Below are positions 16,788 to 25,571 of a stretch of DNA of 49,288 bases, in pieces; position 1 is the stretch's first letter, and each line of letters opens with the position of its first letter. The notes beneath the pieces are model-generated. The model ran no database searches. It had not been told where the DNA came from and was given only the letters and a program-made list of their open reading frames with translations. The stretch is from CAYLXX01 sp964387955. GTDB taxonomy: Bacteria > Patescibacteriota > Microgenomatia > UBA1406 > GWC2-37-13. The position numbers and the translations under genes are program-made. Location of the stretch: NCBI GenBank assembly GCA_964387955.1, contig CAYLXX010000003.1:1-49288 (forward strand), in the 5' to 3' direction.

Positions 16788-17351
16788 ATGAATAAAAAAT
16801 ATATCGTCATTGTATCTTTAGTGTTCGTACTCACTCTCCTTCTGGCAACATTTTCGCCCAAACCAACTCGTTCAAACAATCCAGTACAAACAATAACTTG
16901 GAAAAAATATACCTACGATAAGCAAAAATTTTCTGTTCAGTTTCCGACTATTCCCTCTTGGAAAACTACCAAAGTCAGCATTGGCAACACCAACAAGCAA
17001 GCCTTATGGGTTTCATATGTTAGCGAATTAAGCAATATTGCATTTCGAGTAGATGTCATCACGGTACCTGAGGAAATTCCCTTAGATACTTCGCAAAAAA
17101 CATTACTTAGTTTTGCCAAATATATGATGGCTCTCACCGCTCCCACTGCTCCGAGTAATCCGATTTCAACTCGTTTTTTAACTTATCTAGGGCATCCTGC
17201 AATCGAGTATGATTTTAAAAATGAAGAAGTAAATACCTCGTCAAAATTTTTGACTCTTCTTGTCGATCAGGCAGTTTACACAATCGGTATGACCGCACAA
17301 AATAAGCATTTTGAGGATTATAAAAAATTTATTTCTACATTCAAGTTATAA
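16788..17351 (+). CDS. anchored or secreted PsbP-like domain protein
   Basis: A hydrophobic N-terminal segment (about 4-20) is followed by a short Pro/Ser/Asn linker and a domain opening WKKYTYDKQKFSVQFP, like the protein at 94-774. There is no lipobox Cys. No enzyme motif is seen; it is probably an extracytoplasmic binding or structural domain. ATG 16788 is chosen because a consensus promoter ends 14 nt upstream, and the longer open frame would start inside that promoter. Confidence 0.75.
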   Translation: MNKKYIVIVSLVFVLTLLLATFSPKPTRSNNPVQTITWKKYTYDKQKFSVQFPTIPSWKTTKVSIGNTNKQALWVSYVSELSNIAFRVDVITVPEEIPLDTSQKTLLSFAKYMMALTAPTAPSNPISTRFLTYLGHPAIEYDFKNEEVNTSSKFLTLLVDQAVYTIGMTAQNKHFEDYKKFISTFKL

Positions 17352-17385
17352 AATAATCTGCTTTCTCATATCTTAAATTTGCTTG

Positions 17386-17391
17386 TATAAT
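17386..17391 (+). promoter_or_regulatory. -10 box overlapping the histidine kinase start
   Basis: TATAAT shares bases with ATG 17390. Transcription would start near 17398, which favours GTG 17402 as the real start codon. Confidence 0.5.
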
Positions 17392-18970
17392 GAAATTACT
17401 AGTGGATATAAAATCTCTAGAAAAATCCTATATTCCTAAACTCTTCTTAGTATTCATTTTATATTTTTTTACTGGTAAATTAGGACTTACTTTCCATGCG
17501 GTCCATGATTTTGCCACACTTATTTGGTTTCCTACAGGTTTATCTCTTGCAGCTTTACTTCTATTCGGCTACAGCGTCTGGCCGGCGATTGCAACTGCAG
17601 CATTTGCATTGAATTTCACAACTGGTGCTCCACCTCTTGTGGCGATGGGCATGGCTTTTGGAAATACTTTAGAAGCATTGATAGGAGCCTATTTATTCAA
17701 GCTCTTCATTGGACAAGACAACTCTCTCAATCAACTGAAAAAAATGATTATTTTTATAACAGTTGTGGCAGCACTAAGTACAATTATTAGTGCGACGATT
17801 GGAACAACATCTCTTTTTATTGGCAAAGTCATATCAAGACATGACTACTTTGAAACTTGGCAAACTTGGTGGATAGGCGATCTTATAAGCGATCTCATTC
17901 TTGCACCTATGCTACTTTTTTTCTCTCTTCCGATTTTGATAAAATTTACTTTCCGAACTGTCTTAGAAATTATACTTACAGCTGGATTATTGATTTTCAC
18001 GTACGCTATTGTATTCTTTGGGATATTTGGAGTTGATGCTAGAATTGTACCTCTTACCTATATTATCTTCATACCACTTATTCTCATTTCGATACGCTTT
18101 GGTCAAAAAAGTGCCATTAGTGCGTTATTTTTTTTATGGATTCTGGCAGTTTACGCTACAGCACGAGGAGTGGGTCCGTTTGCGCATCAAGGCAGTGATG
18201 TCAATTTATTGCCTCTCCATGGTTTCATGATCGTCACCACTGTGACAACAATGATTCATTCCACTGCTATTCTTGAACGCGAGTTAGCTGAGAAAAGAAA
18301 AAATGAGTTTATAAGTTTAGCCAGCCATGAACTTAAAACTCCCACAACAACTATCAAAGCGTATACACAAATTCTAAGAAGATACCCGACGATTAAAAAA
18401 AACCAAAAAACCAAAATCTATCTTGCACGTATGGAAACACAGGTTGATAAACTTACACGATTGGTCGTCGATCTTCTTGATGTATCTAGACTACTTGCCG
18501 ATAAATTAGACTTACGTAAAGAAAAATTTCCAATTCAAAAATTAGTTAAGGAATCAGTCGATAATATAAATCTTATTCATAATCATCACAAAATTATTCT
18601 TGAAAGCCAAGGAAAAATGCAAGTATACGCAGACCGCGAAAGAATTGGCCAAGTTATCGATAATATTCTCACTAATGCCATAAAATATTCTCCGAAATCA
18701 AAAAAAGTTTACGTAAAAATTATGCCAAAAAATGATCAAGTAATAATAAGCATCAAAGATAGAGGTATTGGTATTGACGAGCAATATCACAAACAGTTGT
18801 TTCAGAGATTTTTCCGTGTTGATGAAAAACAAGCAGGCAAGTACCCAGGACTAGGCCTAGGATTATATTTATCCTCTGAAATAATTAAAAGACACGATGG
18901 AAAATTATGGTTTAAAAGTAAGTTAAGTAGAGGTTCAACTTTTTATGTTTCTTTACAAATTATTTCTTAA
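17390..18970 (+). CDS. MASE1-domain sensor histidine kinase
   Basis: The N-terminal ~290 residues are an eight-span MASE1 sensor domain (FTGKLGLTFHAV, WFPTGLSLA, WWIGDLISDLI). After a short linker comes a HisKA domain with SLASHELKTP (His near residue 313), then the ATPase domain with NILTNAIKYS (N box), DRGIGID (G1), FFRV (F box) and GLGLGL (G2). It autophosphorylates on His, and the phosphate receiver partner is not adjacent. The lone receiver protein at 42759 is one candidate in the window. GTG 17402 may be the true start. The 3' end overlaps the convergent gene by 11 nt. Confidence 0.9.
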   Translation: MKLLVDIKSLEKSYIPKLFLVFILYFFTGKLGLTFHAVHDFATLIWFPTGLSLAALLLFGYSVWPAIATAAFALNFTTGAPPLVAMGMAFGNTLEALIGAYLFKLFIGQDNSLNQLKKMIIFITVVAALSTIISATIGTTSLFIGKVISRHDYFETWQTWWIGDLISDLILAPMLLFFSLPILIKFTFRTVLEIILTAGLLIFTYAIVFFGIFGVDARIVPLTYIIFIPLILISIRFGQKSAISALFFLWILAVYATARGVGPFAHQGSDVNLLPLHGFMIVTTVTTMIHSTAILERELAEKRKNEFISLASHELKTPTTTIKAYTQILRRYPTIKKNQKTKIYLARMETQVDKLTRLVVDLLDVSRLLADKLDLRKEKFPIQKLVKESVDNINLIHNHHKIILESQGKMQVYADRERIGQVIDNILTNAIKYSPKSKKVYVKIMPKNDQVIISIKDRGIGIDEQYHKQLFQRFFRVDEKQAGKYPGLGLGLYLSSEIIKRHDGKLWFKSKLSRGSTFYVSLQIIS

Positions 18971-20261
18971 CTATTTTCAAAGTTTTAATACTTTTTTTCT
19001 CCACTTTATCAACAATAAACTGTAAATTTCCCAATTCAATTTTTTCTCCAACTTGAGGTTCTCTGCCAAGTAAGCCAAAAATGAGTCCGCCAATTGTGGT
19101 ATAACCCTGACCTTTAATAGAAAGGTGGAACTTATTTCTTACTGCATCGATGCTTGTTCTTCCATCAACTAAATAATCACCACCTCGTAATTTAGTTATT
19201 TCTTCTGTGGGATTGTCGAATTCATCTTCAAGATTACCGACCAACGTTTCGATAATATCTTCCATAGTTACCAGCCCAGCCGTACCTCCATATTCATCAT
19301 TGACTATGGCTATATGTATACGTTTTTTCCTCATTTCGACAAAAGCATCGTCAACTTTTTTGATTTCAGGCATAGAGAGAATTTTCCGTATAACTCCTGA
19401 TCTCTCAAGTGAAGTTGTAGCAGATCTATTACCCACTTTGTAAAGATCTTTTACATGTACAAAACCAACGATATTATCAATGTTGTTTTTGTAAACTGGA
19501 AATCGACTATAGAACGGATATTTTTTGATCATGGTATTAAACTTTCTGATTGAATCTTTTATATTGCTTGCAACAATTTCGGTTCGAGGTACCATAATTT
19601 GTTTAACTGTTAAATCGCCAAGTTTAAATACGTTATAAATCATGGTCGTCTCTTCTTCCTCCAATGCCCCTTCCTGCCTACTTTGTGCAAGAATCAGTTT
19701 AATTTCATCTTCTGAGTGAGCCAATTGTTTACCTGTCGGTTGAGTAAAGCCAAATACTTTAGCGACGAAAGCTCCAGAATTATTCAGAATCACAATGAAT
19801 GGCATAAATAATTTAGTAAAAAAAGTGATCGGACCGATAATAAACATCGAAGTTTTCTCGGCCGATTGTAGCGCAATTGTTTTTGGCGCAAGTTCGCCAA
19901 CTACAACATGCAAGAAAGTTATACTCATAAATGCAATAATTACTGCGACAGTGTGAGAAGAAATGGTGGCCATATTCTTTGGCAGAAAAGAAAAAATCGG
20001 TGCAATGATAGCGGCAACTACTGGCTCACCTATCCATCCAAGTGCAAGTGAGGCGATGGTAATACCCAGTTGGGTAGAAGAAATATAGCTATCAATATTT
20101 TTTTGAGCATTCTGTACTAATTTAGCGTTTTTAACCCCCTTTTTAACTAGTTCTTGAACTCGAGTTTTGCGTATAGCTACTAATGCAAATTCTGAGGCAA
20201 CAAAAAAGCCATTAAGAAGAATTAAAAAAATTACAAGTAAGAGTTGAGTAATTGTCTCCAT
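18960..20261 (-). CDS. CNNM/CorC-HlyC family transporter-associated protein
   Basis: The domain order is a DUF21/CNNM membrane domain (about residues 1-190, with FFVASEFALVAIRKTR and LGITIASLALGWIGEP), a CBS pair (about 215-335, with VPRTEIVA and EYGGTAGLVTMEDI) and a CorC_HlyC C-terminal domain (about 350-430). Family members are linked to Mg2+ or Co2+ export. The 433-residue length is normal. A TAAAAT box lies 6 nt before the ATG. Confidence 0.92.
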   Translation of the reverse strand: METITQLLLVIFLILLNGFFVASEFALVAIRKTRVQELVKKGVKNAKLVQNAQKNIDSYISSTQLGITIASLALGWIGEPVVAAIIAPIFSFLPKNMATISSHTVAVIIAFMSITFLHVVVGELAPKTIALQSAEKTSMFIIGPITFFTKLFMPFIVILNNSGAFVAKVFGFTQPTGKQLAHSEDEIKLILAQSRQEGALEEEETTMIYNVFKLGDLTVKQIMVPRTEIVASNIKDSIRKFNTMIKKYPFYSRFPVYKNNIDNIVGFVHVKDLYKVGNRSATTSLERSGVIRKILSMPEIKKVDDAFVEMRKKRIHIAIVNDEYGGTAGLVTMEDIIETLVGNLEDEFDNPTEEITKLRGGDYLVDGRTSIDAVRNKFHLSIKGQGYTTIGGLIFGLLGREPQVGEKIELGNLQFIVDKVEKKSIKTLKIVKK

Positions 20262-20296
20262 TCTTCATTTTATCATATTGGAGCAATCTAAACATA

Positions 20297-21292
20297 CTAC
20301 ATCGATTTAAGAATTGAGTTGGGACCTTTGGGAAATTTGACTATTGATCGATCAAGTTGAGTATTAACAACGCTCTCTTTACCTTTAAGATTTAAATGCA
20401 CTCCATCTAAATCTTCTGGAGATAATTGATATACATCATCCACCAACACGTCGACATTTCTTTTTTTCTTTTCAATTGCTTGAACTAGCGCTTTATTAGC
20501 TCGTCTACTCATCCTCGACATAATATTTCGACTCGTACCATCAAGCGACCCAATTAAATTCATCTTATCATTTTTAGCTTCAAGCTGGAGATTTTGAGAT
20601 GCTCCTATATTGGGATATCCTCGCATAAATACTCTTCCTATTTTTGCACCTCTTCTTTTTAACGTATCGATTTTGTCTAATAATTTGGATATTCCATCCG
20701 AAAGGTCCTTCATTTTTTTCTCAATTTTTTCAGCCAATGGGAAAATATCAGGATTGATGGGATTTTTCGCCAATTCCTTTACTTGTGCTTGAATTTTTTC
20801 ATCCATCATCACTTCTTTAATATCATTGGCGCCAACACTTGCCTCTATATCTTGATTTGATTGGCAGCTTGATAAAGAAGGACTTACACGATCTAGTTGC
20901 TCAAAGGTATCACTTAAATTATCTCCTGCATGTGCCTCAACATCCACACTCCATTCGCTATTAAATTTCTCGTCAATTTTTTTGGCTTTTATTTCGGCAG
21001 TTGAAACACTTTGTCCAGCAGGATCGTACCCTACACCGTTGCTGTCGCCAATAACTACCGTACGCGTTTTCATCAAATCTTCTTGCGAATACTCGGTAGT
21101 TTTACGAACTGCCCAATGATCGCTAATATCATCGGCTAATAATAGTGAAGCAGCTGGTTCAACTTTTTTGTATGCATAGAGCATAGCTACACCAAATATG
21201 CCAGTAACTAGCCCCTCCAAAACCTCTCTTCTTGTGTATCTTTTTGAAAGATCAATCGAAGCTATTTTTGCTATCTCTTCTTCGCTCTCCAT
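20297..21292 (-). CDS. SGNH/GDSL-type hydrolase with Tat-like N-terminus
   Basis: The catalytic blocks of SGNH hydrolases are visible: GDSN (82-85, Ser84), VGAND (153-157), and the C-terminal D-x-x-H in LDGVHLN near residues 303-309. Such enzymes deacylate or deacetylate surface sugars or lipids. The N-terminus has a twin-Arg-like YTRREVLEGL (19-28) before one hydrophobic helix (28-42), so export or anchoring by the Tat route is possible. A long Lys/Asp-rich helical insertion lies between blocks. It is not clearly in an operon. Confidence 0.72.
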   Translation of the reverse strand: MESEEEIAKIASIDLSKRYTRREVLEGLVTGIFGVAMLYAYKKVEPAASLLLADDISDHWAVRKTTEYSQEDLMKTRTVVIGDSNGVGYDPAGQSVSTAEIKAKKIDEKFNSEWSVDVEAHAGDNLSDTFEQLDRVSPSLSSCQSNQDIEASVGANDIKEVMMDEKIQAQVKELAKNPINPDIFPLAEKIEKKMKDLSDGISKLLDKIDTLKRRGAKIGRVFMRGYPNIGASQNLQLEAKNDKMNLIGSLDGTSRNIMSRMSRRANKALVQAIEKKKRNVDVLVDDVYQLSPEDLDGVHLNLKGKESVVNTQLDRSIVKFPKGPNSILKSM

Positions 21293-21355
21293 GTAATTTA
21301 GTTCCGCACGAAATACAATGTTATAGCCGAATGCTTTTTAAATGTCAATATCTTT

Positions 21356-22156
21356 TTATGAAAGAATATTAGTTAAGCAATGTATGCCGCCGCCGGCTTT
21401 AATGAATTCTCCTATATTAATTTCTATCATTTCATACCCCAGTTCTTCAATTCTTTTCTTAAAAGTCGGATTGCCTACCTGGCAAATTACAGTATCGCCT
21501 GATACAACACTATTTGACGAAAATCCTTTCGCTTCTTCAGAAGTAAAAGAAATAAGGTTGGGAATATGCTCCTGTAAATCCTCAATTGATTCTTCTGAAA
21601 AAGCGTGCGGATAGTAAAAAGCAGTTTTTTCATCAAGACAAAAAAGACAAGTATCAAGATGGTAAAAATATGGATCAATCAGCTGCAACGGAATCACTTC
21701 TCGATCGAGAAAAGATACCAGATATCGTGGAGTCTGGGGACTCGAGCGAAAACCCACTCCCAGAAAAGCGAAAGCATCACGCACAATACATTCTCCACCT
21801 CCTTCAAAAAAAATATTTTCAGGCAAATGAGTTAACGTATATCCATGATCAAGAAACCATTTCCCATAATGTATTTGTTCTTTTCTGCGTTCTTGATAGC
21901 GAAAATTACTCAATAAAACTTTGCCATCATCAACAATTCCTTGGTCAGTGGCAAATACCATATCGGGCACTCCCACTTCTTGATCAATGACATTGACTTT
22001 TATCGATAATTTTTTGTAAATTTCAATCAACTTTTCCCATTGTTCTGTCGCCTTCTGCTTATCAACGCTTCCTGGTTTCATCCACGGATTGATAGTATAT
22101 TCAACGCTGTAATGGATTGGACGGCATACGAGGACTTCGCGTATTTGTTTGGCCAT
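21356..22156 (-). CDS. amidinotransferase-fold hydrolase (DDAH/arginine deiminase-like)
   Basis: The 266-residue protein carries the pentein catalytic set: PDMVF (64-68), FEGGGE (117-122), His166 in FYHLDT and the nucleophile Cys260 in GGGIHC. This fits dimethylarginine dimethylaminohydrolase-like or related guanidino hydrolases. The actual substrate is not known. It follows msrB with the stop-T-ATG junction, so msrA, msrB and this gene are one operon. The association with methionine repair is unusual and not explained. Confidence 0.85.
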   Translation of the reverse strand: MAKQIREVLVCRPIHYSVEYTINPWMKPGSVDKQKATEQWEKLIEIYKKLSIKVNVIDQEVGVPDMVFATDQGIVDDGKVLLSNFRYQERRKEQIHYGKWFLDHGYTLTHLPENIFFEGGGECIVRDAFAFLGVGFRSSPQTPRYLVSFLDREVIPLQLIDPYFYHLDTCLFCLDEKTAFYYPHAFSEESIEDLQEHIPNLISFTSEEAKGFSSNSVVSGDTVICQVGNPTFKKRIEELGYEMIEINIGEFIKAGGGIHCLTNILS

Positions 22157-22157
22157 A

Positions 22158-22550
22158 TTATTTACCAGGCTTGAAGTTTAGACAAGCAGAGTTAATACAA
22201 TATCTTTTACCAGTTGTTTCTGTGGGTCCGTCATCGAACAAGTGACCAAGATGGCTGCCACAATTTTTACAAATCACTTCTGTCCGATGCATACCGTGAC
22301 TGAAATCTTCCTTTAATTCAACGTTTTGCGTGTTGGCAGGATTATCAAAGCTCGGCCACCCAGTACCAGATTCAAATTTGGTATCTGACGAAAAAAGTTC
22401 TGCACCGCAAACAACGCAGGTATACATACCTTTTTCATGATTATTGACATATTTACCAGTAAAAGGGGCTTCGGTCCCTTTTTCTCTCAAAATATGATAT
22501 TGTTCGGGAGTTAATTTTTTCTTTAACTCCTCTTCATCCATTTTTTTCAT
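22158..22550 (-). CDS. msrB: peptide methionine-R-sulfoxide reductase
   Basis: MsrB reduces the R form of methionine sulfoxide in proteins. Zinc ligands are CVVC (45-48) and CKNC (94-97). The catalytic Cys118 lies in RYCIN, and substrate-site motifs SGTGWPSF and HLGHLF are present. The length of 130 residues is normal. Its ATG overlaps the msrA stop (ATGA), so the two halves of methionine repair are coupled. Confidence 0.96.
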   Translation of the reverse strand: MKKMDEEELKKKLTPEQYHILREKGTEAPFTGKYVNNHEKGMYTCVVCGAELFSSDTKFESGTGWPSFDNPANTQNVELKEDFSHGMHRTEVICKNCGSHLGHLFDDGPTETTGKRYCINSACLNFKPGK

Positions 22551-23023
22551 ATGTGACAGGCGCTGACGCCATGTTTTTGGAAATATTTTTGGTGATATTC
22601 TTCGGCTCTATAAAATTTGGGGGCCTGAGTGATTTCGGTGACAATCGGGTCGCTGTATTTACCAGATGCATCAAGTTCCTTTTTGATAGTTTCTGCAATT
22701 TTTTTCTGCTCATCTGTGTGGAAAAAAATTGCTGAGCGATACTGATCCCCCACATCTGGACCTTGTCTGTTCATTGTGGTGGGATTATGCATTCCATAAA
22801 ACGCTCTCACTAATTTTTCATAGGATACTTTTGAAGGGTCGTACTCTACTTCAACTGCTTCGGCATGCCCGGTGGTGTGAGAACAAACATCCTCATATGA
22901 AGGATCATTTGTATGACCGCCTGTATAACCCACTGTGGTTTTTGTAACTCCATCAATCATATCAAAGCCATCTTGCACTCCCCAGAAGCAGCCTGCAGCA
23001 AAAGTAGCTAGCTTTGTTTCCAT
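22547..23023 (-). CDS. msrA: peptide methionine-S-sulfoxide reductase
   Basis: MsrA reduces the S form of methionine sulfoxide. The active site GCFWG (Cys12) is near the start, followed by VGYTGG, TGHAEAVEV and DQYRSAIF, with a C-terminal resolving Cys in GVSACHI. The ATG lies exactly 7 nt after a minus-strand TATAAT, predicting a leaderless msrA-msrB-amidinotransferase message. Confidence 0.96.
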   Translation of the reverse strand: METKLATFAAGCFWGVQDGFDMIDGVTKTTVGYTGGHTNDPSYEDVCSHTTGHAEAVEVEYDPSKVSYEKLVRAFYGMHNPTTMNRQGPDVGDQYRSAIFFHTDEQKKIAETIKKELDASGKYSDPIVTEITQAPKFYRAEEYHQKYFQKHGVSACHI

Positions 23024-23029
23024 ATATAC

Positions 23030-23035
23030 ATTATA
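23030..23035 (-). promoter_or_regulatory. -10 box of msrA
   Basis: TATAAT on the minus strand lies exactly 7 nt before ATG 23023, predicting a leaderless mRNA. Confidence 0.65.
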
Positions 23036-23053
23036 CCTCTTGAGTCAAGTCCT

Positions 23054-23218
23054 TTACGAAGTTAGTTTGTAGACAACGTAGATGCCGATAACAGCTCCAA
23101 TGGCGCTTGTCACAATCGAGCTAAATGATAAAAAACTTGCTCCCCAAAGCATAGGCACAAATCCACCGACTGTTGAACCAACAATTATTCCCCAAGATAC
23201 TAAGCTTTTATCTGACAT
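23054..23218 (-). CDS. 54-residue membrane protein
   Basis: The ORF encodes two hydrophobic segments (about 8-30 and 36-51) joined by SFSS, with few charges, ending YKLTS. TATCAT lies exactly 7 nt before the ATG, matching the promoter pattern of other genes here. The family is unknown. Confidence 0.6.
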   Translation of the reverse strand: MSDKSLVSWGIIVGSTVGGFVPMLWGASFLSFSSIVTSAIGAVIGIYVVYKLTS

Positions 23219-23230
23219 ATATGTATGATA

Positions 23231-23656
23231 TTACTTCACGTTTCGAAATCCAACCGCAGTTAAATTTATAGCAATATTCCTTAATGGTATTTCACTTTCG
23301 GCCCGATAAACTTTCAGAAGTTGCTGAATTCTCCTTCTCTCCTCTTCATGTAATCCCCTCAAATCTGTCCACGGTAATGCAATCTCTATTGCTGCTGGCT
23401 CAACTGTCAAAATGGTAGCTGCTTTACCGATTTTTCTTACATGTTCAATATCTGTACGAAAATCCTCCACTGCTCCACGATAATGAACATTAACATTCTC
23501 TAACTCCATCGGCCTCAACGTACCGCTTTGTATTATATGGAAAAAATTACTAAGAAGAACATGATTGTAAGTTGCTGGACGTGCTAAAAAATCCTGTATC
23601 GGATCAGGTATATTTTTTGATGCCTCCTGATGAAAGAAGCGAAACGGCTCCATCAT
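23231..23656 (-). CDS. hypothetical protein co-translated with gltX
   Basis: The 141-residue soluble protein overlaps the gltX stop by 4 nt (ATGATG) and so is probably made from the same mRNA. It is rich in aromatic and charged residues, has no membrane segment, and contains two alpha-beta stretches (AATILTVEPAAIEIAL and IPLRNIAINLTAVGF). I do not recognise a family. A tRNA-related role would be a guess from position only. Confidence 0.65.
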   Translation of the reverse strand: MMEPFRFFHQEASKNIPDPIQDFLARPATYNHVLLSNFFHIIQSGTLRPMELENVNVHYRGAVEDFRTDIEHVRKIGKAATILTVEPAAIEIALPWTDLRGLHEEERRRIQQLLKVYRAESEIPLRNIAINLTAVGFRNVK

Positions 23657-25047
23657 ATCAAAACATTGACTCTATGTAAACTTTCCTCTTTGCCAAGAAT
23701 TTCCATAGACTCATTCAGTGGTGGAGAAACTTTTTTACCTGTGATTGCCACTCTGATAATCATAAAAAATTCACTATTTTTTACTCCAGCATCTTTGGCT
23801 GTTTGTAATAGATTTTCTCCAATTGAGCTAGCATGCCAATCATTAATATTTTTTAAAGAGTTGGAAATTTTTTGTAAGAGGTCTTTTTTTCCAGATAGGT
23901 CTACTTCGTATTTTTCAGGTGGTTTGAAGAAAAATTCAGTCAATGGTAAATAATCGGAAAGTTTTTTTATTCTTTCTTGAATTAAAGGAATGGTTTTTTT
24001 AACAATTTCGGCATTATATGTGTCACCAATAAATTCCTGGACCTTTTTATATAGGTCTTCTAACTTCATCATGCGAATATACTCTCCATTCATCCAGGTT
24101 AATTTAACAATATCGAAGGCCGGGCCAACGGGTTGAAGATCTTGCAATTCAAACACTCGTTCAAATTCTTTTAAGTCAAAAATCTCTTTTTGATCAGGGT
24201 GAGACCAGCCCATAAGCGCCAAATAATTTAAAACAGCATTAGGCAAATAACCTTCGGATAAATACCACGACGCCCAAACAGGATTTTTACGCTTGGACAT
24301 TTTAGATTTATCAGGGTTACGAAGAATTGGCACATGAGCAAATATTGGCAATTCCCAACCAAGGCTTTTATAAAGCAAAATATGTTTTGGTGTTGACGAA
24401 ATCCACTCCTCGGCTCGTATAACATGAGTAATTTCCATGAGATGATCATCAACAACCACTGCTAAATGATATGTTGGATACCCATCTGATTTTAAAAGTA
24501 CCTGGTCGTCGATTTCTTTGGTATTAAACGTTATTTTTCCGCGAATAACATCTTCAAATGCAACTTCTTCATTTTCAGGAACATTTAAGCGAATAACATG
24601 CGGATTACCTTTTGCAATTCTTTCCTGAGGATTTTTTTCATTATGAAGACAAAATTTATCATATTTAGGAATTCCTTTTTCTTCTTGTGCTTTTTTACGG
24701 ACCTCATCCAATCGTTCTTTTGTGCAGAAACAATAGTACGCCTTACCTTTTTGGACCAATTCTTCAGCATATTTTTTATACAGAGCTAATCGCTCTGATT
24801 GTCGATACGGACCATATTTACCATCTTTATCAGGTCCTTCGTCATAATTTAGTCCGTAATTTTTTAAAGTAGACAACATTCGTTGTTCGCCGCCTTCAAC
24901 AAAACGGAGTCGATCGGTGTCTTCAATGCGCACGATGAATGAGCCCTTGTTTTTAGTAGCTATAACACGATTAATAAGTGCGGTATATAGAGTACCGATA
25001 TGTAAATCTTCACCTGTTGGAGACGGAGCAATACGTGTGCGCACCAT
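23653..25047 (-). CDS. gltX: glutamyl-tRNA synthetase
   Basis: This class I synthetase charges tRNA-Glu, and often tRNA-Gln when GlnRS is absent. It shows SPTGEDLHIGT (HIGH-type, about 8-18), the substrate region RIEDTDRLR and the KMSKRKNP loop (KMSKS-type). At 464 residues it is normal length with the alpha-helical anticodon domain. The start is firm: a minus-strand TATAAT within a palindrome lies 8 nt upstream. The gene is divergent from the Nudix gene, with 23 nt between start codons. Confidence 0.95.
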   Translation of the reverse strand: MVRTRIAPSPTGEDLHIGTLYTALINRVIATKNKGSFIVRIEDTDRLRFVEGGEQRMLSTLKNYGLNYDEGPDKDGKYGPYRQSERLALYKKYAEELVQKGKAYYCFCTKERLDEVRKKAQEEKGIPKYDKFCLHNEKNPQERIAKGNPHVIRLNVPENEEVAFEDVIRGKITFNTKEIDDQVLLKSDGYPTYHLAVVVDDHLMEITHVIRAEEWISSTPKHILLYKSLGWELPIFAHVPILRNPDKSKMSKRKNPVWASWYLSEGYLPNAVLNYLALMGWSHPDQKEIFDLKEFERVFELQDLQPVGPAFDIVKLTWMNGEYIRMMKLEDLYKKVQEFIGDTYNAEIVKKTIPLIQERIKKLSDYLPLTEFFFKPPEKYEVDLSGKKDLLQKISNSLKNINDWHASSIGENLLQTAKDAGVKNSEFFMIIRVAITGKKVSPPLNESMEILGKEESLHRVNVLI

Positions 25048-25054
25048 AAGAGGT

Positions 25055-25064
25055 ATTATATAAT
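25055..25064. promoter_or_regulatory. palindromic shared -10 for gltX and the Nudix gene
   Basis: ATTATATAAT supplies TATAAT on both strands. Predicted starts are at about 25048 (minus, gltX ATG 25047) and exactly 25071 (plus, Nudix ATG). Two polymerases cannot occupy it together. Confidence 0.7.
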
Positions 25065-25070
25065 AAACTC

Positions 25071-25571
25071 ATGACCTATCGATACTGCGTACAATGCGGC
25101 GGTGAGTTAAACCAAAAAGATAAAAATTTGTATATCTGTAGTGTTTGTGGATTTCATTTTTATATCAACCCGCGACCAACTAATTCAGTTATCATAGAAA
25201 ACGACAAAGGCGAAATACTTCTTGTTAAACGAAAAGCGGATCCAAACAAAGGCTGGTGGGATTTACCGGGAGGTTTTGTAGATATTGGTGAGACGGCAGA
25301 AGAATCAGTCGCCAGAGAAATTCAAGAAGAACTGGGAGTTAATCTTAAAAAGATTAAGTATTTAGGCTCTTACGTAGATAGATATTTATATAAAGGCGAC
25401 AATTATCACATCCTCCCAATGGCTTATTCTGCACAGATTGCAAGCGGTAAGCTAGAAGCATCGGACGATGTAGATGGTTATGAATTTTTCGCAAAAGACA
25501 AAATTCCTTTTGACAGGCTCGCCTTTGCTAGCTTAGTAGATACAATCAAGGACTATATCTCAACCCATTAA
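25071..25571 (+). CDS. Nudix hydrolase with N-terminal zinc ribbon
   Basis: A zinc ribbon with CVQC (6-9) and CSVC (23-26) precedes a Nudix domain whose box runs from about residue 68 to 90 (GFVDIGETAEES, then REIQEELG). The arrangement resembles NudC-type NADH pyrophosphatases and related ADP-ribose or nucleotide clean-up enzymes, but at 166 residues it is shorter than NudC. The substrate is unknown. The 3' end overlaps the convergent superoxide dismutase by 12 nt. Confidence 0.9.
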   Translation: MTYRYCVQCGGELNQKDKNLYICSVCGFHFYINPRPTNSVIIENDKGEILLVKRKADPNKGWWDLPGGFVDIGETAEESVAREIQEELGVNLKKIKYLGSYVDRYLYKGDNYHILPMAYSAQIASGKLEASDDVDGYEFFAKDKIPFDRLAFASLVDTIKDYISTH

